A stretch of 64,000 nt of DNA, taken from Prochilodus magdalenae. Taxonomy: Eukaryota > Chordata > Actinopteri > Characiformes > Prochilodontidae. The notes beneath the pieces are model-generated. The model worked only from the letters and a program-made list of their open reading frames with translations. It was not told the origin of the DNA and made no database searches. The number at the start of each line of letters is the position of its first letter. Position 1 is the stretch's first letter. The DNA is taken from assembly GCA_024036415.1 (NCBI GenBank), contig JAMWET010000488.1:372001-436000 (forward strand), given 5' to 3'. Positions 1-14,379 of the stretch are shown one piece after another. The position numbers were made by a program, and so were the translations under genes.

Positions 1-791
1 ATTTTCCTAATGCTGCATTGGTAAGGACAGAGGGATGAAGGTTACATGTCAGTTTGAAAGGGCCTGAGTCACATACATAGTCCGACTGGGCAGGCACAGA
101 GTGGGTTAGAGAGCCACGATGCAGGCACAGAGGAGGACTGTAGGGGAGAATGAATGGATGATTGGTAGGATGAGAATAGGATGTGGAAGATAAGTGGTAT
201 AGATCAGTTTAACTCTTAGAAGTCTTTGAGTTATTACTATTGTTTTGTATTTGCATAGCATAATTAAAATCTCCATCATCAGAATAAAGTTCTAAATCTA
301 ATTAAAAACTTCTCTGCTACTTAATTACATGACTTCTGACAGAATTGTCCCCTCATTTCAATGAATTAGGAGTGAAAATAACTGAAAATTAGAAGATGTT
401 TTTTGTTAAAAGTGGAGATAAAAACGGACTTCTAAGGGTTAAGTGTGGGGTGGGTAGCTCAGGGTGGTGAGGCAGAGACATATTTTGACACAGTTAGGAA
501 GAAGCAGGCATCTGGAGGTGAGGGAAAGTAGGCCCGAATGAGCAGCTGGTCCATGCTCCCACTGTGAGGCTATTAAGCCTCATTAACTCTAATTACCCCC
601 CAAATCCAAGTCCTGTGGACAGAGACATACACAAACAGAGCAATGCTTCTCTGGTCTAACTAACAGCTTCCTCCGGAAATTGGCAAATATCGGGTGTCTA
701 TAAAAAATGTAGAATATATGAAGGCTGAATGTTGATAGTACACAATTTAGGTGGCACTGCCTAAATATGGTTCATCGAATACATATATATA

Positions 792-1313
792 CAGGGGTGG
801 GACAATGAAACTGAAACACCTGGTTTTAGACGACAATCATTTATTAGTATGGTGTAGGGCCTAATACAGCGTCATTTCGTCTTGGGAATGACATATACTG
901 CGTCCTGCACAGTGGTCAGAGGGATTTTAAGCCATTCTTCTTGCAGGATAGTGGCCAGGTCACTACGTGATGCTGGTGGAGGTTCGTTCTTCTTGGTGGT
1001 ATGCTGACATTACCCTGGATACCGTGGCTCTTGATACATCACAAAGACTTGCTGTCTTGGTCACAGATGCGCCAGCAAGACGTGCACCAGCAATTTGTCC
1101 TCTTTTGAACTCTGGTATGTCACCCATAATGTTGTGTGCATTGCAATATTTTGAGCAGAACTGTGCTCTTACCTGCTAACTGAACCTTCACACTCTGCTC
1201 TTACTGGTGCAATGTGCAGTAAAATGAAGATTGGCCACCAGGCTGGTCCAATTTAGCCATGAGGCCTCCCACACTAAAATGACAGGTGTTTCAGTTTCAT
1301 TGTCCAAACCCTG
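792..1313 (-). mobile_element. Tc1-derived MITE, family 1, copy 1 (type B)
   Basis: 522 bp with inverted ends CAGGGGTGGGACAATGAAAC and the matching GTCCAAACCCTG, flanked by TA on both sides. The minus strand keeps a Tc1 transposase N-terminal helix-turn-helix remnant (MGDIPEFKRGQI type). Type B joins this directly to the transposase C-terminus. Non-autonomous: the catalytic core is absent. Confidence 0.9.
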
Positions 1314-2925
1314 TATATGTGATCACAGGGCAACATAACAATATTTTTTGTTATCATGATCAATAGCCAGTACTCAAAAAACACACCCCAACAGCCGGTT
1401 TCCTTTTACAGAGTGCCTAATTAGTCCTGTACAATAATGTAAAAAGTAAAAGTGAAGTGCACTGTGTTAAATGGTGAACACAGAGTTAAAGGTGGTGACT
1501 GCCATAGCAGTCGGGGCTGAGCAAGTGGTCCAGCCGCCACCTCCACACGTTGTAGTTTTCCACCTTCCGACGCATTGCAGGTGGCAGGAGGCTGAGCTGG
1601 TCACATCTGCTGCGCGTCTCCCAGCTTTCAGAAGCACAGCTCCAGCCCCCTCACTGAATGATAACCCGGGTCTCGCCTTCCATCACACACCAAGGAGGTT
1701 GCCATAGAAACCGTACTGGTCCAGCAGCCTGGGACGAGCTCTGCTAAACCGAGCACAAGTTGGGGGACTTTGGCCACCACGTAATCTTCAAATCAGAACC
1801 GATAAGGATGTGAGGCCATGCGATAAGAATGCCGAGTTCAAGCGAGTCATTATGGCTTGTAGATTCCATCTCTTTCCCTCACCTCTAATCTCTGGGTGAC
1901 GTGCCACAGAGTTCCGCCTGCAGCAAGCTATTTAGCATGACGTTACTTGAGGATGCTGCTGGGTTCCACAGGAGGAGAAGAGCATGAAGACTTAAAGGGC
2001 CCTACTATCAAAAACCAAATTGATTGCTGTGTTCAACTATGCCAGTGTTTGATGTGTAAACACTGACACAGCTTCAACAGGTACTGTACGCTCACTGGTC
2101 CACAGAGAAAAAAAGTAGGCCGCAAAATAAAGCCATTATGCGATCGTCATAACTGTGATGTTACAAACACATTTACATGACCATTTGTCCAGCCCACTTA
2201 GGTTTGACTCACTCATTCATATTAGAGTGAAGGGGACAATGTTAATCTCGTTTATTTAATAATTCTGTTGGTCATTGCGTAGACTTGCAGGTAACAGAAA
2301 CTCTGTTTTCTGACGTTAGCCCATCTAAAGACTTTTTGGGCCCAGTGGAAGATATATGGCAGATGGAACTAGAAAACTCACCAGTGAATATATGTACCCA
2401 ACCAACTTGATCTATATCAGTTTTACAGGTACAGTAAAAGTCTGTTCTGAATATGTATGGGCAGTATGATGATATTATATCACTCTCAATAAATTACCTC
2501 ACAAAATGCTCTTCTCAGCATATTGATGGTATCATCTGTACTTACAGACTCTCTAAATGTACATTTCACTACAACGTAAGGATATTTAGTTCTGTTTAAT
2601 TGGATTTGGTACAAACAGTATGCAGAAGTATGTAAAATATTTATAGTACTATTTACCGTGATTCCCCTCTTATAGTGCCAAAATACTGTTAGATTACATT
2701 GTCGACATAATCTCCTTTTCCCCGATAAGTCTTAGGGTTAAAAAGAGGTTGGAAAAAAGGCATGTAAGAAAAAAACTGGCCTTTCTAAGTGGACTCCAGG
2801 CCAATGACAACAAAAAAATAAGCACAATGTAGAAGAATATGGGCCCTTTAAATTTGGAGAGGAAAGAGTGAATGTGTGGGAGTCACACAGAAGGCGTGAA
2901 GGAGAGGAACAGCTTGCGCAGGGGG

Positions 2926-2959
2926 AAAAATAAATAAATAAATAAATAAATAAATAAAT
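2926..2959. repeat. (AAAT)n microsatellite beside exon 16 donor
   Basis: About eight AAAT units, starting 8 bp past the exon 16 end at 2968. On the transcript it reads (UUUA)n immediately downstream of the splice donor. Confidence 0.95.
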
Positions 2960-2967
2960 TACCATAC

Positions 2968-3151
2968 CCATCCTTTTTGTAGAACTCCAGCATCATGTTG
3001 TCAGTGGCGACGCTGAGGGGGCGTCGGCTCTGGTCGTGCGGCTGCTTGCGCTCTGATTGGTCCATGTCCGGAGAGGGCATGGAGCTGTAGTTAGAATTGT
3101 GATTGGTGTGCATGGGGCTGCCGTAGCTGCCCGTCAGGTTGAACTCGATAT
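2968..3151 (-). CDS. arhgap44: arhgap44 exon 16 (residues 448-509; last exon in window)
   Basis: Encodes IEFNLTGSYGSPMHTNHNSN, YSSMPSPDMDQSERKQPHDQ and SRRPLSVATDNMMLEFYKKD plus two bases of G509. This is the start of the disordered C-terminal tail and the stretch that singles out ARHGAP44 among its paralogues. Acceptor CTTAG|ATAT; donor ATGG|GTATGG, followed on the sense strand 8 nt past the exon end by a (TTTA)n tract. The next exon was not found in 1-2967. Confidence 0.95.
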
Positions 3152-6100
3152 CTAAGAATAGCGGAGAAAAACACGTTCAGATTTCTCAGAGGGGGGGAAA
3201 CTACTGTGTGCGTGTGTAGCTGTGTGGGTGTAAAGAGGAGAGGGAGAGGGAAGGTAGAGGAAGTGATAGAGTTTTAATGGATTTTTCCTAACCTCCTGGG
3301 AAGAACCAGTCAGCGTGCTGGATGATAGGCTCAATGATTCCCACGATTTGCAGGGACACGGTGGTCATCATTTCCGTCATGTTCCTAAGCACATCAATGA
3401 CCCATTTAATCCACACACTTTATTTCTAACAAAAAGACACCAGTTTTACACACAGCAGCAGCAGGACACAAAGTTATTGCTCTCAATTTAATATGTCGGA
3501 TTTTTCCCTCAACACAATAAAAGAGAGGGCCAGGAAACCTCTAAAGCAGGTTGTTATAATCAGTATAAAGGAAACAGGGACACACTCACGCTTCAGAATG
3601 CGACCACAGCAGATTGGGTCCCAGTACTATTGCAATGTTGCCAGGAGTCATTTTGTTGGAGTCCTGGTACTCGGTCAGCTTGGCTAGGAATTTAATTAAG
3701 TATCTGTGGAACACAGAAGCAGGGAGAAAAATGAAAAAGCCAACGTTTTAATCTACACAGTATTTACACAGAGCGGGCAGTCTGCAGCATCCTCTCGCAT
3801 TTGCTACTTCTGTCCCTGAGTCGTATCAATATTTCAGGACACTCAGCTCTTTGGGTTGAAGCAAGTACAGCAGAGCAGTGGAGGTCTGTTCAGCCCAGCA
3901 ACTAACCTCCAAACACAGTCCCAATCCCTGGGCCTTGTCAGATCATAGATAGACAAAGCAAGGTTAAATATTTATGACCATTAGTGAGATCGATGTGTAA
4001 AGGATGCTGAAACATGAACCTTTACAGTCCTGTCCAGAGGTCCAGACTCCATTGTTTGGTTACTTTTAAATAGAAGATTTGACAAAAGGCAAAACACTCA
4101 GTACAGCATAGTTTAAAATTCTGAATAATTCTGGGTTTTGAAGGATAAAGATTGTTTTTTGATGCATCTTTTTATTATTTGTCTTTCATTGAACACTCTC
4201 TCTCGAGTAGGAAATCATACAGTCCAAACAATAAATAGTGTCTATTTCTCTACGAGTCAGAGTGAGCACTCAGGTACAACAAGGACGTCACTTACGATTA
4301 TTCCCAGAAACACAAGCAGCCCTGGCAGAGCTGATTAGTTAGTCTGAACAACCGGCCCACACAATGAATCAAATGAGATGAAATTTGCCCACTGACTGTC
4401 GCTGAGGATCGCAGCAGAGTCCTCGACCTCCTATCAGAAATGTGTTATCTGATGCATTTCTCCAGTAAGGGGCCTTTGTCTTCCTGACAGATCCACATAC
4501 TCCCAACTAAAGATGACAGCAGGAAAACAAGCAGCAGCACTGACCTGAAATTGTTTAAATTATCCGCTGGAAGTTTCTCACACGCAGCCAGCAGGGCTTG
4601 AAGCCTCTTGTCCATATCTGGAACACTGGGCGATGCAAAAACAACTGTCTGGGTACAGTAGGAACTGGCACATATGGCATAACACACAGCTTAAATGATA
4701 GAGAGTTGTAGTAGCAAGTACTGTACATTGGAGTATTCTATAAATTACAATAAAAAAACAAACAAGAAAACATTTTATTGCATCTCAAAAGTGTGTACTT
4801 CCTATCCACAAAGGCCGGAGTAACTCCAGGAGCTCATACAGATGAGCTCATTTACAGAGGGATCTAATAGTCAGAGATAACCTGTGTTTCTGTTTTGAAG
4901 TCCTTACTTGCTTAATACAATGTTTTTCACTACATGTGATATTGCCAAAAATAGAAACTTGGAATGTTTACGCAATGTCTGAATTTGTTAGAATTTGTCC
5001 CCATTTTACTATATGTATTTAAGCACTCATGCTGGCGCAGACGCCATATGTTTGTGCAAAAGCCTCTGATCAGTTGATCAAATCCACCTGAGAACCAAAT
5101 GGAAAAAAAAACTATGAAAAAAAATCTGACTAATGCTTTAGTTTGAATAGAAGAAGGCCTAGAAAAAGTACAGCATTTTCAGTATTTCTTCCTTTTTTAT
5201 TTTTATCCTCAAACAACTATCCAACAAATGTCAAACGCATGGAGTTTTAAAGAAAACGTTCCCAGGTTTAAATTTATAATTTAAATGTCATTTCTATCAC
5301 AGAACTAATCTGTTTTTTTTAAAGGCTGAGACCAACTGAAAAAGTGGAATCTGCTGAATAAAAACCTGCGGCCATGCCGGCTCTTGGATATGACTGGTGA
5401 CCCCTGCCCTGTAGGGTTCTTTTACATCACCTGTGTGAGTTACATCTACTTACTTTGAGGCCTGAATCCACTCTTCATAGAGCTCAGAGGTCATTAGAGG
5501 CTCAGGGAGTTCGCGGAGATATGACTTCAGAGCTCCTGCAACAGCGAGAGGAAAGGAGAGGGGGAAAGGGAGAGGGAAATAAGCCAAAGTAGGAAATAAA
5601 AAGAGAAAGAGAGAGAAAAAGAGAAGGCGGGAGGATGGGCAGATGCTATCAGGCAGTAGCATGTCTGATAGGGCCTGAAGGGAGGTTTGGTTTGTTTAGC
5701 TTCGAATACTGTTAGAGAGGGAACAGAGAAAGAAAGAGGGAGAGAGATAGAGAGCAAGAAACAAAGAAAAAGAGAAAGAAAGAGAGAAAGATGGGTGCCT
5801 CCAAGCCATGCATGATGCCAGCGATATTTGCTAGTGCTGCTGGCCTGCTTCTGCCTCACTGGCCAGTGGTGAGTCATACCAATAGGACAAAGCATGATGG
5901 GATTAGAGCAAAGGCAACCTAGGGCTGAGTTAAATGGAAATGCATTCGGGGTCAAACTCGGCTGTAGAATGCCAGCGCTGGTAGAAAATGCAAAAACATT
6001 CCAACCATCCCACAGCACTGAGTTATGTCACAGGTCAAAGGTCAAATTTGGGCTCACAAAAGGTCAGCAGCTCACCTGCTATAGCGTGCGGGTCGGCAGA

Positions 6101-9100
6101 GTACTCTTGCACGTCCACCACCCCGCAGTCAAGTGATGCCTTCAGCTTCTTCAGTTTGGAGGCGGAGGGAGCCACTCGGAACAAACCCTGAGAGCACAGT
6201 TAACCCCAAGTGAGAAAGGCTCACTTCTTCTGCTGTCATAGCAACAATGGCTCACACGCAAAGGCTCTCAGCAAGCAGCAATGCTCAAAAATGGAAGCGT
6301 TGGATAGAATTCGGCACTGTGAAAGCTGGTGTTGTTTTGGCTGTGAATTCCACCATGGACTCATCCCAGTGTGAAATCATTGCCTGAAAACCTTTGCCAG
6401 GAGAAAAGGGTGTGACGCTGGGCAGAGTGACTTAATGCCTCGCTAGGATCCAGAGACGAACTAATAAATTCGTACCTCAGCAGGCAGCTGACTGCACTGC
6501 AAGCCAGAAGAACTGCAGAAGGAGGACATTGTTTTAAAAGTTGAGGAAAAAAAGTTGCTTTACTGTTTGTTGGAAGAATGACTAAAGTCAGCTGCCAAAA
6601 CCCGACACAACATGTTTACTGGTATAGTTTAATACAAGATATTTTTCCAAAAAAAAATTGGCTGTTTTTTCAGGTACTACTTGAGCTGGATCCATTTTAC
6701 ACAGACTCTTATAATATCTGTAATATCTTTTCATCCATATGACATAAAGTATTTGCATAATTTCCCCAATTTCCCACACATAGCCCAGATTGAAACTCAT
6801 AGTGCTGACATACATGTTACCATTAGAAGACCAGCACCTCACCACAGTTTCCATAAGACGGTGTCATTATTACTTTAAGATAAGGTCGGTTTAAACAGAA
6901 CAACAATGACTGAGAACTCTAGATCCAGCAAATTACTGAAAGTACTGCACTCCATAGGTTTAATCATTTCTTGTCAATCTATGAGATTATGAGATTACAC
7001 AAATTACAGAAATTCCTTAAATAAACCTAAACCCCCTTAAATTAAAAACTTTCTTGATTAATTACATTACATTAATACACCTTTAACTTTCCCCATATCC
7101 ACATTACACACACTTGACTCAATCAATCGAAATTTGGACTGTCTTGCACACTATCAGACCACAGTATTTAGTCAAATACCGTCATTTAATGTTTAGTCAA
7201 GATACTGTTCAGTCTATTTAGGTTGATAAACTCCAATATTAGAGCTTTTTTTAACTTGTTGGGTTCACTGAACTTTTAGTATTAAACTAAGAGATATATA
7301 ATCTGTGTTTACGTGTGTTAAATGAGAATATTGTTTACAGTGTATAGGTTAATTTATGCTACCAAAGTTATCACCAACATAATTCAGTAGAAAGCACAGA
7401 TTTTCAGTATGACGCTTGTGAAGGAGAGGAGATATTTATGATATGCACATGTGGAATATTTGCTGTTCTCTTTACAGCCACGATTCCTTACATTTTTCCA
7501 TGTTTTTGTCATTTTTAACCTTCAAATAACCAGAAAAAAGTAGCACAAAAACTATTCTCCAAACCAACTAGTGGTCTTCTGAGGGCACTGACCTCCTCTT
7601 GCATGCCGCACTCCAGTAGCATAGTGACACAGGCCTCGATGGGGAAGGCTATCTCTCTTCCGCTGAGAGTCAGGTGCTCCTCTAACGGCTTGCCGTAGGA
7701 TGGTTTTTCTATCCAGGCCTCTATAAAAGACACACCGGCACCACATGTAGAACAAACGTGAGCATCTCTTCAAAAGCTCCCGTCTTCAAACGTGTGAAAA
7801 ATACATATAAACATGCAAAAACAAGCATGCTGAGTGACATTTCTTGTGCACTGAGAATGAAAGCTAACATCTTGATCAAACTCACGTAAGCTGGCATTAG
7901 AAGCCAGATGGAGGGACTTACCCTGGTGCGCTTTGATCTGAGGCAGCACGCTCTGCAGAATCTCCAGAGATTTCCTGTGATACTCCGCCTGAACCTCTAT
8001 AAGCTACAAGAAGACAATAAGGAGCACTGTTTTAACTAGGGTCTCTCCTGCAACAAAATAAAGACCATTAGTTGAGTAGTGTTTTTATGATATACCCACA
8101 GCTGTTTTATCAAGTATGGGTGTGGTCTAGCTGGCATTGCTCATGTTTGACTGCTGAATAATATAAATACACTGATTTTACATTATAACTATTAGAATCT
8201 ACTATTACTTGGGAAAGTTAGAGCCCATCAAAAAAATCCCCACTAGTTTCCCACTAGTACTTGGGACATTTTGGTGGCGTTCATCTGCACTAATCTTGTA
8301 AACGCAATATTCCTGACACGACTTGAAGGCAGAAATAGATCACCTCCGTCATACGATGCTACCAAGCTGAAAGGGTGAAGGTTAGCACATGGTTCTTTGC
8401 CACATGAAGCCGGTCACTGCATCTTTTCAAATGTCCATTAATGTAACATCATTGGACAGCTGACTTTGTTTAAGAAGAACAGTTTCTGCCAACTCTGTTA
8501 CGTCAGCTGGCAGGTACCTGCATTAGCTAGTATCATGCTGAGTGATGGGGAAGAGCGTCCCACCCACTCAGAGAGAAAGAAGACCATTACACCGTATTTT
8601 TTGGCTTTTGGCTACATATGGCTGTGGCATCACCACTGCATGAATTTGCCATCTCCAGATGACATATTTTAGATTTCAGTCCTCACAGGCCACACCAGTT
8701 TAGACTCGAGCAGTCTCCCTCATAAAACACATCAGATTCACATACAAGTACTAATGTTTTCTTATATAAATGAAATTAAGTTTCTTCATGACAACACAAG
8801 TTAGTCACTTAAATAATCAGTCAGTTATAAAACAAACTAAAAACTTTATATCACAAAGTTTTCCTTGCAGAAATGAGTTAATAAATTACATTATGTCACA
8901 ATATGTTACTGCAGTATTCAGTATATCACAATACTTTAATAACAACAGTGTTATCATATTTTTACTTAAGTATCATGATAATATCGTATCATGGGACCTT
9001 TGTTGTATTTGTGTGCCTGTGTGAAACATTCAAAAGCCTACTATGTAGCTTCCACAACTATTAGAGTAATTGAATATTTTGATAAATATTTGATAAAACA

Positions 9101-10851
9101 AACCGTGTTTCATGTTCCACCAAATTACTTTCTAAAGAATTTCTATCAAACTGAACTGTGGTGAAATCAGAGGTTTACACCACTGGAACTTACCGTCTGA
9201 AAGTAGTTTGCATAGTCTATTTCTTTGGCCACAAAGTTGTACATGTCCGCTGATAACTGGTCCTGAGGTAAAGAAAAACAACACAGAGCTTAAGAGTGAA
9301 CCACCACTACAACAGCTCCAGATTTAAACAGTGGTGAGTTTTTTTGCATCACCAGCTAGACATCAATGGATCTCACAGCAGGTGCATTTTCCATTTTTGA
9401 CATTGTTCCTTTATGTAAAGGCGGTTCGTTTTATGAAGAAGAAGAAAGAAATGAAGAAAATGGTAGCACTTATAATGGAAAATGTCAGTTACATAACTGA
9501 CTCCATAAGAAAATGGAGAAATGATGGGGAGAGAAAAAGAGTGCAAGAGAGAGCGAAAAAAAAAACCTACCCTGCAGATTTCCATCCGATTGGCTGTTTC
9601 TTCCATCTCCTCTCTAAGGGAATCTGATTTGGCCCCACTCGGCTGCAGATTGCTGGGGTGACTGGAGGATTTAGAAGACTGCTGCCACCTACAGGCAGGG
9701 AAAGGAAGCACACAGGGAAGTGAAATGAAAGCATGACCCAGTCAGCAGGGGGGAAAAAATGCTGAATCTTCAGTGTGGCATTCAGCACCTTGTCCGTGCT
9801 GAATCCATGTCCAGAACAAGCTTGGCTAGATGTTTCCTCTGTTTTTGAATGTTGGGAATGTCCACCTAAAATGAAACGAGAAAATGAGAGAAGTAATTAT
9901 TGGCTCATGGTGCAGCTTTACATTGTGCTAGGAGAGTGAGGGAGGCTTACTTCAGCCAGGACGTATAGAGGCTCCACCACATCTCTCTCAATCTGGAACT
10001 CAAAGAGAATCAGCTCCTGGGCAAGCTTCTCCTCCGTATCTCCACACAGCTTTAACATCTTACTGTGGAGAAAGGCATATAAAACATCAAGGTATACTAG
10101 TTCTACGCTGGCAACCTCCTCATTCTGTAAGTTGGAGACAATGGATCCTGTCATGTGTGGGCGTCATTAACTTGTCGACTGCTCGTATTCATGGTGCTAA
10201 AGGAAGCATGTTAAAGGCCTGGGAAGATGCTGTTGATAAGTTTACCGAACTACTCTGAACTCTGATCCAAGCTCCGCTCACTGTCTATTATTAGTATCAT
10301 CTTTATTAATATTGTTATTGCATCTATTTACCTTCAGATATTCTACGACTGTATTGTATTCACTTTCTTTCATGTTAATCTGGACATGTGAGGGTGGGGT
10401 GCCATGGGGATGGGAGGGAGGGGTCGTGGGGTGGGGTGCCATGGGGATGGGAGGGAGGGGTCGTGGGGTGTGATTGTGGGGACGGGGTTGCAGGGTGGAA
10501 TATTGAATGATTGTTTTCTCTTTCTGTCCCTTTAAATGACAATAAATATTTGATCAATAAAAAAAAATGTAAAAAACTAAAAAAAGGTGAGGGAAGACCA
10601 CTTTATATCTGGCATACCCACAATCGTTTAGTGAAAAAACACATGTACACTCTTTTATACTCAAATGTAGTTGTTTGGCTGAGAGATGTTTGGTATCTGA
10701 TGTTTGCTTCTTTGGTTTCTTATGTAGCTGACAACTAATAAAAAAAATCAATTAGCATTGTACAAACGCTAACTCTTGTTTTGCGGTCATGATAACAGCT
10801 GGTTTCCAATCATTTCAGCCATTGTTGTGTTTGCTCTTCCTTTCTTTCTTA

Positions 10852-10886
<35 letters not shown>

Positions 10887-13800
10887 TAATGATGATAATG
10901 ATGATGATGTATATATATAGTTGTTATATATATGTGTTTAAAATGTGCAACCTGCTCTGCCGAAAAAGGGTGATGAACAATCTCTAACAAATGATCTAAG
11001 CAGGAGCAGGACCTGACATGATTGACAAGAGGATAGAAACCACTGCCAGGCAGTGCTACTACTTCATCCTCTCACATTGAACTGGTTGAACTCAACACTA
11101 CAGTGACTCGCCATTGCCTCTTGAGGTACAAAGTGATATTACAAGACAGGACTAAAACTAGAACCAGGTGTTTCTTGGGGCTAGCTGGTTAGCATACTAC
11201 CTTCAGTTGAAATCACTATTTTAAAGCATGCTTTGTTTTTGTTCTATCTCTAATAGACCTGTTCATGTGGTTTCTGGCCCTGTATGACACTGTTACCTAT
11301 CACAGACAGATAGCTGAAAACAGTATGTGTCAGTATGCAGCTGGCCAGGGTGCCTCTGCCAGTGATCCAATCAGGAATTTGGCAATGACCATTTTAACTT
11401 TTAATTTATCATTAGAGGATATATGCTGTGTGCTTGTGCATGTTGGCCAGCACATAGAAACACAGTCTGTTGGCTACCATGTTTCCTATCAGTGTATAAA
11501 AGATCCAGGAGACTTCCTTTATCATTGCAGGATGGGTGAAGCTTATCCAGATGGCTGTACGAGCTTATCATTGTTTCTCTTAGACAAATCAGTCACATGG
11601 AATGAATGTGTGGTTTATCTATTCATGCATTTTTAGAAAAGCAGGTTGCTGCACAAATCAAACGGAAATCCAGCTAATCTATATATCTATTTAACCACAT
11701 CATTTACATATCAATTACATTTAATGACAACGCTGAGTAGTACTGCCATCAACAGAACAATTTTGCACCAGCATTAAAAGGTCTTACCCAAGTAGTGAGT
11801 CGTCTCCTAGTACTGCAGCTCCTTCCACCATACACTGGGCCAGTGTGGTCAGTGGCAGCTTTTTCTGTTCAGGGAGTTAAATGACTCGAATGACTATATA
11901 TTCTGTTCTACGTAAACTAGATGAAAACAAAGTGAAGTAAACATTCTTAGAAAACCCAGAAGCAGACCAGAGAGCATACCACTAGTTTAGATGACGGTCA
12001 AAGAGACCTTGCATCCCTTTTCTATAAAATACACAGCTACAGTTCAGCTTTGTTTAATGTATTTTGTCTCAGCTGTTGTACACAGTGTCCTTTGTACTGT
12101 GGTGCAATGTATTCGATGAATTTATCAATAATTAAACAAACAAACAGGACAAACCGAAGGTGACTTGACCGATCTCTTGTCCACGTCGGCCCCTTGCTGT
12201 CCTTGCAGGCAGGCAGTGAGTTTCTTATGTGTGCTGTGAGAGACCTGCTTGACCAGGTCCAGACGTTTCTCCACCTTAACCACACAAACACACGGCAATG
12301 GACCGTTACCCACCCACACAAACTGTCAATGTGAAGCCAAGCACTGAACACATGCAAAAATAAAAATATACCCGCCATACATATTTATAAGGACAAAAAT
12401 ACTCTAAACAAACAGAAACAGCACCTAGCAAGGGGAGACAACATAAACACTGCAGGGAAGCAACGTTAAAACCATACAGTATTGCATATTATCCTACCTG
12501 TAATAGGTCCTCGCTTAGTACTTCTGTTTTTTCTGCCCTGTAATGTGGAGAGAGTGGTGTAATTAGTGCGGTAGGCTAGTGTGGGCCTGAATAATTTAAC
12601 CAGAATAAACCGAACAGACCACCAGGGGAATAACTCCATGTTCTTACAGCAAATAATTACACACAAGCCGGACAGGCTACTAGCGTACTGCGCATGTAGA
12701 TCATGTGTTGCTTTAAAGGCCAAACAACTAGAAAATGCACTGCCCTTAACGTGGATAGGATAGGATGATACAGAACAACAGTATCGGTCATTCTCTGGCA
12801 GACGCTCAGCAATAATATTGTTTGTCAGGCTTCGGCACTCAGAGCGGAGTGGACAGTGTCTCCACCCTGCACACGTCATGCTGCACAGATCACTTTCCCT
12901 ATTTCTCATCCAGCGTTGTGGCTGATCCACAGGGAAATCCATAGACCTCCACTGACCCAATGGGGCCTCCCGTATCCACACGCCCATCACTTTGGCCTTT
13001 TAAAGAACCCTTATAATAAAAACTACATGTACTTCAGTTAATGTAAATAGGTCTATGTAAATAGGTCTTAAAGAGGAATCGTTTCCACTGAAACTGCAAT
13101 TAGAGAGAACCATTTTTAATCACAAGCCCATGCCACCATAACAATGTCTTACACAGAGCTTGTAAACTGCCTATAGATGAGTGTTTTTTAACCCTGGTCC
13201 TGTAGGCACCATGCCCTGCACATTTTAGCGGATTCCCTTCTTTAGCACCCCCTACAACAGCTGCAAGACTAAAATGCACAAGACAGGGTCCCCCAAAACT
13301 AGGCTTGAGAACCACTGAGTCAAACCATTCGGAGGCAACCAAACCTCCACGTGTTGTGTGACACCACACCCATAACTTACTGCCAGTCTGGCACACTACA
13401 TACAGAGGTCAAATGGTATGTTTTGGCTTTAACCGTAACTTATAGAAAGCAATGGGAATTTAAATCATGTGCAACATTAGTGCAAAAAAGAAAATCAAAA
13501 ATAAAAAAAAATTTAATATTTTACTCAAAATGTGCAGCCCCTGTTAAAGTTCCAGAAGGTAGTACTCCCTAGGCCATATTGCCCATATATGGAAATTAAC
13601 AGCCTTATGCCACATAGTCCATGTCTGGGGAAAACAACAACCCATTTTGAACTCGCTGTTTCTGTGACACCACAACAATAAACTGCCTACTACAATGACC
13701 TATGCACATGTTAAGGCATGATGAATAAACCTCATATCCAGGCCCAAGTCACCATTGCATTGTCTGAGGCTCTTGTCTTTTAAACATGCCGCAGTGCTGG

Positions 13801-14348
13801 GTCCCTTGTGTTCCTGAAAACATACACTATTGTCACTCTAATGCTTTCCTTCCGATGAGAACAACAAGAAGAAATGGTTGCACTTGATAAGTTTAGTTGC
13901 AATTCCTAAACATATCACGAAGAACAGTGTGGACAACATGCGTCCAATGGCAATAATGTTTAAGCGGTTACCAGCCAATATGAATAGGACTGCGAAATCA
14001 TCCAGAGATGGTTCCAGTTGGGTTCATGAATCCAGACACATGTCACAAGCGAATTTAATAATCAATAAAAAAATCTCAATAAACCAATATAAATTAAAGC
14101 CTGTAAAGTGAAGCTGCATAATCATTACAGGGTGTTAAACAAGCACGCCAGGTTGGGAGTGGACTAAGTGCTGACCTGTGAACACATAAACAGCAAAACA
14201 AGCATGACCCCGATGCAGGCTCAAGCACCGGGGAATTCATCCGCGCATTCCAATCAAATTCTCAGTCACGAAGGCCTTTACTGCGGCGGTGTGAAAGCAC
14301 ACGCGCTCAGGCTGCGTTAGAATGGACATGTGTGGCAGGCTCTCACTC

Positions 14349-14379
<31 letters not shown>

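Larger units (their letters stand above)
1..2967. other. Part of arhgap44 intron 16
   Basis: No exon encoding the expected next tail segment (LRKIQ-like after KKDG) could be read on the minus strand. The stretch holds one Tc1-derived MITE (792-1313) and an (AAAT)n tract beside the exon 16 donor. The rest looks like unique AT-rich intron sequence. Confidence 0.7.
10063..11787. other. arhgap44 intron 4
   Basis: 1725 bp between exons 4 and 5. Contains a G-rich 37-bp tandem duplication and an (AAT)n tract, listed separately. A 123-codon open frame at 11265-11636 has no recognisable domain and is treated as chance. Confidence 0.7.

Noticed and set aside
11265..11636. 123-codon plus-strand frame inside intron 4
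   Set aside because: No family resemblance, no splice context, and opposite to the transcribed strand.
12466..12990. 174-codon minus-strand frame overlapping exon 2
   Set aside because: The frame does not match the exon 2 reading frame and shows no domain; exon 2 is fixed by splice sites and phase.
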